Source of the DNA: Oscillospiraceae bacterium
GTDB lineage: Bacteria; Bacillota; Clostridia; Oscillospirales; Oscillospiraceae
Direction of reading: 5' to 3'
Length of the DNA stretch: 64,000 nt
Assembly (NCBI GenBank): GCA_016295225.1
Contig: JAEDLP010000001.1
Location: 1-64,000, forward strand
Positions 57,535 through 64,000 of this stretch are shown in pieces. How positions within the stretch are numbered: the first letter of the stretch is position 1; every line of letters begins with the position of its first letter. Under the pieces are notes generated by a model. The model made no database searches, had not been told where the DNA came from, and worked only from the letters and a program-made list of their open reading frames with translations. The position numbers were made by a program, and so were the translations under genes.

Positions 57535-60281
57535 GACCCATCACATTGACCATGTCCGCCTTTGGACCCTACGGGGACGAGGTCACGGTGGATTTTTCAC
57601 TCCTGGGCCAGCGGGGGCTCTACCTCATCACCGGGGACACCGGGGCGGGAAAGACCAGCATTTTTGACGCCATTACCTTTGCTCTCTACGGCGAGGCCAG
57701 CGGCCCCAACCGGGAGCCCTCCATGCTCCGCAGCAGTTACGCCCAGCCCGCCGCGCCCACCTTTGTGGAGATGGTGTTTCAATGTGGGAATCAGGAATAT
57801 CGGGTCTGCCGGAATCCGGAGTATCTCCGCCCGGCCAAACGGGGGGACAAGCTGGTCACGGAAAAGGCGGACGCCCTGCTGACCTTTTCCGACGGCCGGG
57901 AACCAGTGACCGGCGCGCGAGACGTGACCAAAGCCGTCTGTGAGATTGTAGGCCTGGACCGAACCCAGTTTGCCCGGATCGCCATGATCGCCCAGGGGGA
58001 GTTTCTGAACCTGCTCCTGGCCAAGACCGAGGAGCGAAGCAAGATTTTTCGGGAGATTTTCCATACCAAGCTGTATCAGAGGCTCCAGGAAACCTTAAAA
58101 GCCGAGGCCGGCAAGCAGAAGTCCGCCTATGAATCCCTGTCCGAGAGCATTCGGCAGTATATCGACAGCGTTCGTCCGCCGGAGGACGGTCGGGAACGAT
58201 GGGAAGAAGCTGCGGTCTCCGGGGATGTGCTGCCCCTGCTGGATGAGTTCTTAGTGCGCGCGGCTGGCGAGCTGAAGGAGTTGGACTGCCAGGAAGGGCT
58301 CCTCCGTCAGGAAGTGGAATCCTTGGATCGCCGGATCGGGAAGGCGGAGACCCGGGAAAAGGCCCGGCGGGACTGGAACCAGGCACGGGCTCGACTGCCG
58401 GAGCTGACTGGGCGGCAGGAGGAACTGCGGCGGCAGTGGGAGAAGGCCCAGGGGGAAGAGCAGGGGCTGAAAAGTCTGGCGGTGGAGATTGAGACCCGTA
58501 CCCGGCAGCTGCCCGCCTATGAGGAGCGGGAGGGGCTGCGCGAGCAGGTAGAGGAAAGCAGAGCCCAGCTGGCGGACGCGGAGAAGGCGGCGGGTCAGGC
58601 GGCGGAAAACGCCCGGGTTTTCCATGAAAAGCTGGAGGAGCTTCGGAAGGAATTGGCCGGGCTGGAAGGCCTGCCTCAGCAGGAAGAAGTCCTCAGAAGG
58701 CGGAAAGAGGATGCAGAAACCAAAGAGGCTGAGCTGGAGAAACTCCAGAAGCTTCTCGTCCGCTGCATCCAGCAGGAAACGGTCCAGAAAGACACGCTGA
58801 AACAATATGTAGCTGCTGCGGAAAAAGCGGAGAAGGCCCGGCAGGCATACACCCGCTTGGAGCGGGCTTTCCTGGATGGTCAGGCAGGCTACCTGGCCAG
58901 CTTTTTGCGGGAAGGGGAGAAGTGCCCGGTGTGCGGCTCTCTCCACCATCCGGCTCCGGCGGTTTGCGCCGGAAAGACGCCGACCAAGGAGGCGTTGGAG
59001 GAGAAAAAAGCCGAGACCGAGGGGATGGAAGCTGCCGCCTCCCGGGCCAGCCGGGAAGCCGGCCTTGCCCGGGAGCGATGGGAAGAGGCGCAGCGTCAGG
59101 TTCAAGACTGGGCAAAGTCCCTCTTTGGAGAAGGGGCCATAGAGGATCTGCCAACCCACTTGACTCAGGCTGTGGAGGCGTTAAAAGAGGAAGAGACGAG
59201 ACTCTGGGAGGAGGAAACCCTTCTGGAGAGCAGGCTGACGCGGCGCAGACAAGTGGAGGAACAGATCCCCCAGATTGAGGAACAGGAAAACCAGAGCCGG
59301 CAGGATATGCTGGAGGGGGAGAAGGTACGGGCCGGGCTGGAGGCCCGGCTAACGTCCTTATCGGCCCAGCTGGAGAAACAGGAAGAGAGCTTGGAGTTTG
59401 CCACCCGCCAGGCGGCGGAGGAGCGCATCGAAACCCTGCGAACCACCCTCCAGACAGGGGAGAGGGCTTTGGCTGCGGCCAGGGAAGCCTATGAGACCTG
59501 CTGCCGTGAGCTTGCCCAGGTGGAGACCAAAGTCAAAACCCTGGAAGAACAGCTCCGAGGCGGAGAGGACGAGAGCTTGGAGACCCTGAAACAGCGGGCC
59601 AAAGAGCTCCGAGCCAAACAGCGGAACAACGCGGAGGCCCGGGAGGAACACATCACCAGCCTTGACGCCAACCGGCGGGCCCGGGAGGCCATTTCCCGCC
59701 AGATGGAGAAACGGAAGGAAACCGAGCGGCGCTGGATCTGGATTCGGGCGCTGTCCAACACGGCCAATGGAACGGTGCCGGGCAAGGACAAGATCATGCT
59801 GGAGACCTATATCCAGATGACTTGGTTTGAACGAATCCTGGCCCGGGCCAACGTTCGCCTCATGACCATGACCAGCGGACGGTACGAACTCCGACGGCGG
59901 CGAGAGGCGGAGAATCAGCGCAGCCGCAGCGGGCTGGAGCTCAATGTGCTGGATCACTACAAGGGAGCGGAGCGAAGCGTCAAGACGTTGTCCGGCGGAG
60001 AGTCCTTCCAGGCGTCTCTGGCCCTGGCGTTGGGACTGGCCGACGAGATGCAGGCGGCGGCCGGCGGCATTCGCCTGGATGCGCTCTTTGTGGATGAGGG
60101 CTTTGGTTCCTTGGATGACGAGGCCCTGGAGCAGGCTGTGCGCACGCTGAACGGTCTCACGGAAGGGAATAAGCTGGTGGGGATCATCTCCCATGTCTCG
60201 TCTCTGAAAGCACGGATCGAACGCCAAATCGTGGTGTCCAAGACCCGCGGCGGCAGCAGTACTATCCGCTTAACCCTCTAA
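57531..60281 (+). CDS. sbcC: Exonuclease SbcCD subunit C
   Basis: Rad50-like SMC ATPase, 916 residues. N-terminal ATPase lobe with Walker A GDTGAGKTSIFDAITFALYG, a long coiled coil with very high Glu/Arg/Gln content, the zinc hook CPVCGSLHHP at about residue 464 in the middle, a second coiled coil, and the C-terminal lobe with the signature LSGGESFQASLALALGLAD and the Walker B LDALFVDEGFGSLDD, then ISHVSSLK. All expected parts are present. The partner sbcD overlaps upstream by 4 nt. Next gene livK is a separate unit. Confidence 0.96.
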   Translation: MRPITLTMSAFGPYGDEVTVDFSLLGQRGLYLITGDTGAGKTSIFDAITFALYGEASGPNREPSMLRSSYAQPAAPTFVEMVFQCGNQEYRVCRNPEYLRPAKRGDKLVTEKADALLTFSDGREPVTGARDVTKAVCEIVGLDRTQFARIAMIAQGEFLNLLLAKTEERSKIFREIFHTKLYQRLQETLKAEAGKQKSAYESLSESIRQYIDSVRPPEDGRERWEEAAVSGDVLPLLDEFLVRAAGELKELDCQEGLLRQEVESLDRRIGKAETREKARRDWNQARARLPELTGRQEELRRQWEKAQGEEQGLKSLAVEIETRTRQLPAYEEREGLREQVEESRAQLADAEKAAGQAAENARVFHEKLEELRKELAGLEGLPQQEEVLRRRKEDAETKEAELEKLQKLLVRCIQQETVQKDTLKQYVAAAEKAEKARQAYTRLERAFLDGQAGYLASFLREGEKCPVCGSLHHPAPAVCAGKTPTKEALEEKKAETEGMEAAASRASREAGLARERWEEAQRQVQDWAKSLFGEGAIEDLPTHLTQAVEALKEEETRLWEEETLLESRLTRRRQVEEQIPQIEEQENQSRQDMLEGEKVRAGLEARLTSLSAQLEKQEESLEFATRQAAEERIETLRTTLQTGERALAAAREAYETCCRELAQVETKVKTLEEQLRGGEDESLETLKQRAKELRAKQRNNAEAREEHITSLDANRRAREAISRQMEKRKETERRWIWIRALSNTANGTVPGKDKIMLETYIQMTWFERILARANVRLMTMTSGRYELRRRREAENQRSRSGLELNVLDHYKGAERSVKTLSGGESFQASLALALGLADEMQAAAGGIRLDALFVDEGFGSLDDEALEQAVRTLNGLTEGNKLVGIISHVSSLKARIERQIVVSKTRGGSSTIRLTL

Positions 60282-60347
60282 ATCCAGGGGGACCCCTTCT
60301 TGCGAAAGAATATTTTGCGTGACGCATCGTTAAATCTTAAAAATAAG

Positions 60348-60376
60348 TTGCAAAAACAGCAAAACTATAGTAAACT
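60348..60376 (+). promoter_or_regulatory. Promoter of the liv operon
   Basis: TTGCAA (60348-60353), 17-bp spacer, TAAACT (60371-60376), about 75 bp before livK. A short palindrome TGCGTGACGCA at 60316-60326 just upstream could be a regulator site, which is not established. Confidence 0.55.
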
Positions 60377-60450
60377 AAATAGACAATGTTAGAGAAGAAC
60401 ATATGTCCGTTTGCGGCGGACGCTCTAACAAATTTAAGGAGGTAAAAAAT

Positions 60451-61650
60451 ATGAAGAAGATTCTTGCACTTCTGCTGGCCGGCTGCATGGCGTTCGCTCT
60501 GTGCGCCTGCGGCACCGCTGCGGATCCCCAGCCTGCCGACGACGGCGATGCTGCTGCCAGCGGCGATACCATCACCATCGGCGTGTTCGAGCCTCAGTCT
60601 GGCGACAACGGCGCCGGCGGCAAGCAGGAGATCCTGGGTATGCAGTATGCAAACTCTGTCTGCCCCACCGTGGAGATCGACGGCAAGACCTACAACGTCA
60701 AGCTGGCCATCGCAGATAACGAGTCCTCTAACGACAAGGCTGTGTCTGCAGCTAAGACTCTGATCTCCAAGAACCCCTCCATCATCCTGGGTTCCTATGG
60801 TTCCGGCGTGTCCATCGCCGCATCTGAGACCTTCGCACAGGCCGGTATCCCCGCCATGGGCGTTACCTGCACCAACCCCCAGGTTACCGAGGGCAACAGC
60901 CACTACTTCCGCATCTGCTTCCTGGATCCCTTCCAGGGCACCGTCCTGGCAAACTTTGCTAAGGATGAGCTGGGTGCAACCAAGGTCTACTGCCTGGGCC
61001 AGCTGGGCAACGACTATGACCAGGGTCTGCTGAACTACTTCAAGCAGGCTGCTGAGGCTGCAGGCATCGAGTGCGTCGTCGAGTCCTTCCCTGAGAACAA
61101 CTCCGACTTCAACTCCTACCTGACCAACGCAAAGAACCAGGGTTGCGATGTGATCTTCGCTCCCACCTCCATCAGCTATGCACAGCTGATCGTTGAGCAG
61201 GCTGCTGCTCAGGGCATCACCATGCCTCTGCTGGCTCCCGACACTTGGGACTCCAACGTGATCCTGGGTGCAGCACAGGGCAAGAACCTGGAGATCTATG
61301 TTTCCACCTTCTATGCTGAGGGCGGCGACCCCGACTTCGAAGCAGGCATCAAGGAGTGGATCAACGCTGACTCCACCAACCTGTCCAACAACGGCGGCAA
61401 CGACATGCTGGCTGCTGTTACCGTCATGGGTTACGACGCATACTTCACCGCTCTGGAAGCAATCAAGGCCGCCGGCTCCGCTGATCCCGCAGCCGTGATG
61501 GCAGCTCTGCCTTCCGTCACTTACACTGGCGTTTCCGGCTCCATTGCATTCGATGAGATCGGCGATGCTGTCCGTGACAGCGCCTTCATCAAGACTGCCA
61601 ACGTGACCGACAACGTTTGGGACTTCGTTGCAGTTCAGGGCGTCGAGTAA
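60451..61650 (+). CDS. livK: Branched-chain amino acid ABC transporter, substrate-binding lipoprotein
   Basis: 399 residues: lipoprotein signal peptide MKKILALLLAGCMAFALCAC with the lipobox LCAC (Cys at 20), a Gly/Ala/Asp linker, then the periplasmic-binding type I fold (ITIGVFEPQSGDNGAGGKQEILGMQYA, LGSYGSGVSIAASETFAQAGIPAMGV, VYCLGQLGNDYDQGLLNYFK). It captures leucine/isoleucine/valine or a related amino acid outside the membrane and hands it to LivHM. AAGGAGG precedes the ATG. First gene of the operon, separated from livH by 221 bp with a partial terminator hairpin; codon use indicates very high expression. Confidence 0.93.
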   Translation: MKKILALLLAGCMAFALCACGTAADPQPADDGDAAASGDTITIGVFEPQSGDNGAGGKQEILGMQYANSVCPTVEIDGKTYNVKLAIADNESSNDKAVSAAKTLISKNPSIILGSYGSGVSIAASETFAQAGIPAMGVTCTNPQVTEGNSHYFRICFLDPFQGTVLANFAKDELGATKVYCLGQLGNDYDQGLLNYFKQAAEAAGIECVVESFPENNSDFNSYLTNAKNQGCDVIFAPTSISYAQLIVEQAAAQGITMPLLAPDTWDSNVILGAAQGKNLEIYVSTFYAEGGDPDFEAGIKEWINADSTNLSNNGGNDMLAAVTVMGYDAYFTALEAIKAAGSADPAAVMAALPSVTYTGVSGSIAFDEIGDAVRDSAFIKTANVTDNVWDFVAVQGVE

Positions 61651-61699
61651 TTTCGCTGTATTTCTATAATACGGCCCATTCAACGAGTTAAATCAGTCT

Positions 61700-61729
61700 G
61701 TGGCGGGGGTACCAGGTGCTCCCGCCACG
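61700..61729 (+). terminator. Hairpin between livK and livH (attenuator-like)
   Basis: GTGGCGGGGG paired with CTCCCGCCAC (about nine of ten pairs), followed 6 bp later by TCCTTTT. It may stop part of the transcripts or protect the livK message, so that binding protein exceeds permease. Confidence 0.6.
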
Positions 61730-61786
61730 GCTGTCCTTTTGGATTCGACAGATTTTTCCGTCCAGAGCGTGTTTTGCCTAGGGAAG

Positions 61787-61840
61787 GGAACGTATGAATG
61801 CGTTCCATAGAACCTTCCGTGAAACGGATTGATGCGTTCC
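61787..61840. repeat. Small inverted and direct repeats before livH
   Basis: GGAACG...CGTTCC (61787-61792 with 61801-61806), TCCGT...ACGGA (61815-61828) and a second ATGCGTTCC (61832-61840) that repeats 61798-61806. They may fold into alternative hairpins in the livK-livH spacer. Function unknown. Confidence 0.45.
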
Positions 61841-61871
61841 AAATCTTATGAGAGAAGGAGAAGAGACTGCA

Positions 61872-62759
61872 ATGTCTGAACTAATTTCTGCCAATCTGCC
61901 GTATTTGCTTGCCGGTATTTCCGTCGGCGGCCAGTATGCGCTGATCGCCATTGGCTACACCATGGTGTACGGCATCCTTCGCCTGATCAACTTCGCCCAC
62001 GGCGACGTGTTCATGGTGGCCGGCCTCATCATGGTCTATGCAACGGCGTCTTTGCCCATCTACGTTTCCGTTGTCCTGGTGCTGGTTTTTACGGTCATTT
62101 TGGGCGTGCTCATTGAAAAGGTGGCCTATAAACCCCTGCGTTCGGCTCCCCGTATGTCGGTTATGATCTCCGCCATCGGCGTGTCCTACCTGCTGCAGAA
62201 CTGCGCCCTGTACTTTACAGGCGGTCTGCCTCAGATCTACCCCACCATCCCCTTCCTGTCCAAGGTGATCAAGATCGGCTCCGCGTCCACCAAGATGGTC
62301 ACGGTCATCACCCCCATCCTGACCCTGGCTCTGGTTTTTGCCCTGGTTTTCCTGATTAAGAAGACCAAGATCGGCATGGCCATGCGCGCTGTGTCCAAGG
62401 ACTTTGAGACCAGTGAGCTTATGGGTATCAAGATCAATAACGTCATCAGCATGACCTTTGTCATCGGCTGCTTCCTGGCTGCCGTTGGTTCTCTGCTGTA
62501 TTTCTCCAACTATCCCTCCGTCATCCCCACTTCCGGCGCCATGCCTGGTCTGAAGGCCTTCGTGGCAGCTGTCTTTGGCGGCATCGGTTCTGTTCCCGGT
62601 GCTGTTATCGGCGCATTCATTATCGGTATTTGTGAGAATATCATCAAGGGCATGGGTCTGACCGTGTTCTCCGACGCGTTCACCTTCGTTCTGCTGATTA
62701 TCATCCTGCTGGTCAAGCCCACCGGTATCTTCGGTGAGAAGTCCACGGATAAGGTGTGA
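61872..62759 (+). CDS. livH: Branched-chain amino acid ABC transporter permease LivH
   Basis: 295-residue membrane permease of the LivH family: GGQYALIAIGYTMVYGILRLINFAHGDVFMVAG is the characteristic first block, with about eight hydrophobic helices, and AVFGGIGSVPGAVIGAFIIGICENI near the C-terminus, the EAA-like region that contacts the ATPases. ATG at 61872 follows AAGGAG; another in-frame ATG at 61848 is just before that RBS and is less likely. Forms the channel with LivM in the cytoplasmic membrane. 10 bp to livM. Confidence 0.95.
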   Translation: MSELISANLPYLLAGISVGGQYALIAIGYTMVYGILRLINFAHGDVFMVAGLIMVYATASLPIYVSVVLVLVFTVILGVLIEKVAYKPLRSAPRMSVMISAIGVSYLLQNCALYFTGGLPQIYPTIPFLSKVIKIGSASTKMVTVITPILTLALVFALVFLIKKTKIGMAMRAVSKDFETSELMGIKINNVISMTFVIGCFLAAVGSLLYFSNYPSVIPTSGAMPGLKAFVAAVFGGIGSVPGAVIGAFIIGICENIIKGMGLTVFSDAFTFVLLIIILLVKPTGIFGEKSTDKV

Positions 62760-62769
62760 GGTGTTGACT

Positions 62770-63987
62770 ATGGGAAAGAAATTGAAAACCAAGGCGGCGC
62801 CCGAGCAGAGAGCGAGTACTATCATCACCATCGTTCTGCTGGCCGCACTGTACATCTTCTTATTTGCGCTGGACAATGCGCTGCCCACCACCCCCACCAC
62901 CGTTATGCTGATTCCGGTGCTGCAGAAGGGCGCAATCTATGCGCTGGTCTGCGTATCCATGAATCTGCTGAACGGCTTTACGGGCCTGTTCTCTCTGGGT
63001 CAGGCGGGCTTCATGCTGATTGGCGCATACGCCTATGCGATATTCTGCATTCCCGCCGGTCAGCACGCCGCTGTTTATCAGTACTTTGAAGGCGGCGTCG
63101 TTCAGTTCTCCATTCCCGAGATGCTGAGCGGCGTGCTGGGTGAGAATGCCGGCGCTTTCCTGGGCGCTATCATTTGCATCATCATCGCCGGCATCGTGGC
63201 GGCAATTTTTGCAGCGCTGATTGGTATTCCCGTTCTGCGTCTGAAGAGCGACTACCTGGCCATTGCGACCCTGGGCTTTGCGGAGATCCTCCGTGCGTTC
63301 TTCCAGTGGGATGGCCTGGGCAAGATCACCAACGGCTCCAACCTGCTGCGTAAGTACGTTAACTTCCACAACATCAAAATCCAGATCGGCGGCATGATCT
63401 ATCAGCTGGATACCATTTTCCCCTTCTTCATTGCGACCCTCAGTATCCTGATCATTGTCCTGCTGGTGAACTCTTCCTATGGCCGCGCCTTTAAATCCAT
63501 CCGCGACGATGAGATCGCCGCTGAGGCCATGGGCATCAACCTCTTCAAGCACAAGATGCTCTCCTTCGTGATCTCCAGCTTCTTTGCCGGCGTGGGCGGC
63601 GCTCTGCTGGCCATGTTCCAGACCACCGTTCAGGCCGCTCCCTTCCGTGCGTCTATGACCTATGAGATCCTTCTTATGGTGGTTATCGGCGGTATCGGTT
63701 CCATCTCCGGCAGCTGCATCGCATCCTTCCTGTACATCGCCTGCTCCGAGTGGTGGCTGCGTTTCCTGGACAGCGGTTCCTTCATGGGCATGACGGTTCC
63801 TTTCTTCCGCGACGGCTTCCGCAAGGTCGTCTTCTCCGTGGTCATCATGATCATCGTCCTGTTCTTCTCCAGAGGAATCATGGGTGATAAGGAGTTGTCG
63901 CTTGCGGGAATGATTCGAAAATTCAAAAAGAAAAAGGAAGTCAAAGCAGCCAAGGTCGCTGCAGGGAAGGAGGGTGACGCAAAATGA
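62770..63987 (+). CDS. livM: Branched-chain amino acid ABC transporter permease LivM
   Basis: 405-residue partner permease: AIYALVCVSMNLLNGFTGLFSLGQAGFMLIGAYAYAI is the LivM signature block, followed by IPVLRLKSDYLAIATLGFAEIL, SIRDDEIAAEAMGIN and VVIGGIGSISGSCIASFLYI. About nine to ten hydrophobic helices and a lysine-rich C-terminal tail (KKKKEVKAAKVAAGK). It has a larger N-terminal insertion (about 95-130) with GQHAAVYQYFEGGVVQFS between the helices. GAGGTG precedes the ATG at 62770; its stop overlaps the next start (ATGA). Confidence 0.95.
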   Translation: MGKKLKTKAAPEQRASTIITIVLLAALYIFLFALDNALPTTPTTVMLIPVLQKGAIYALVCVSMNLLNGFTGLFSLGQAGFMLIGAYAYAIFCIPAGQHAAVYQYFEGGVVQFSIPEMLSGVLGENAGAFLGAIICIIIAGIVAAIFAALIGIPVLRLKSDYLAIATLGFAEILRAFFQWDGLGKITNGSNLLRKYVNFHNIKIQIGGMIYQLDTIFPFFIATLSILIIVLLVNSSYGRAFKSIRDDEIAAEAMGINLFKHKMLSFVISSFFAGVGGALLAMFQTTVQAAPFRASMTYEILLMVVIGGIGSISGSCIASFLYIACSEWWLRFLDSGSFMGMTVPFFRDGFRKVVFSVVIMIIVLFFSRGIMGDKELSLAGMIRKFKKKKEVKAAKVAAGKEGDAK

Positions 63988-64000
63988 GTGATCGACAGAA
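63984..64000 (+). CDS. livG: Start of the next liv gene (partial, presumably livG ATPase)
   Basis: Only five and two-thirds codons (MSDRQ) lie in the window; the start ATG overlaps the livM stop by 4 nt and GGAGGGTGA precedes it. Identity as the LivG ATP-binding subunit is inferred only from the usual livKHMGF order. Confidence 0.45.

Noticed and set aside
60316..60326. Palindrome TGCGTGACGCA before livK as a definite operator
   Set aside because: Only 11 bp and without a known matching regulator; mentioned with the promoter but not called as a site.
1..64000. tRNA, rRNA, CRISPR array, prophage, replication origin
   Set aside because: The intergenic regions were read on both strands and nothing with cloverleaf structure, spaced repeats, phage genes or DnaA-box clusters was seen.

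Overview
The window looks like a chromosomal segment of an anaerobic, butyrate-forming gut bacterium of the class Clostridia, probably Oscillospiraceae (Flavonifractor/Intestinimonas/Lawsonibacter-like). The support is: fairly GC-rich coding sequence with strong AGGAGG-type ribosome binding sites; formate-tetrahydrofolate ligase, acetate kinase, an EtfB-EtfA-acyl-CoA dehydrogenase operon, an iron alcohol dehydrogenase, pyruvate:ferredoxin oxidoreductase and a fused CoA-transferase (anaerobic acetate/butyrate metabolism); and a bile-salt-hydrolase-type enzyme that fits a gut habitat. The genus is an inference.

Layout. 1-5.5 kb: end of guaB, fhs, tmcAL (reverse), ackA, DUF2461. 5.5-7.9 kb: an AT-richer TetR/ABC-transporter cassette with its own operator repeats. 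7.9-12.5 kb: a reverse-strand group (hexokinase-like, flavodoxin-like, CapA-like) and a monocistronic Fe-ADH. 12.8-13.3 kb: a probable 6S RNA behind a DUF1292 gene. 13.5-19.1 kb: class A PBP, then ACT-domain protein, hom and lysC. 19.2-22.6 kb: etfB-etfA-bcd behind a long structured leader. 22.6-33.6 kb: tRNA editing protein, YkvI-like transporter, FAD-dependent oxidoreductase, glnS, membrane proteins, thiN, a HAD hydrolase, an SLH-GH25 lysozyme-like protein and an AI-2E-type exporter. 33.8-42 kb: nfeD-SPFH pair, lipid kinase, ferritin, alpha/beta hydrolase, DegV, M23 peptidase, DUF421 and trmO. 42-46 kb: a tight operon of CoA-transferase, two tandem NudC-like hydrolases and an HD-domain protein. 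46-51 kb: nifJ and bile salt hydrolase. 51-54.4 kb: a methyltransferase, a decayed IS1182-type transposase and proC. 54.6-60.3 kb: MalY/PatB-type lyase, RidA, sbcD-sbcC. 60.4-64 kb: the start of a livKHM(G) branched-chain amino acid ABC transporter, which runs off the right edge.

How it fits together: pyruvate oxidation (nifJ), substrate-level ATP (ackA), reduction of crotonyl-CoA-type substrates with electron transfer (etfBA-bcd), CoA exchange and alcohol formation make a coherent fermentation set, although thl, crt and hbd are not in the window. Most transcription units have recognisable sigma-A promoters (TTGNNN, 16-18 bp, TATAAT-like) and intrinsic terminators. No tRNA, rRNA, CRISPR array, prophage or replication origin was seen. 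The most interesting unexplained elements are the structured etfB leader RNA, the CoA-transferase/NudC/NudC/HD operon with an altered NudC signature, and the foreign-looking TetR/ABC cassette.
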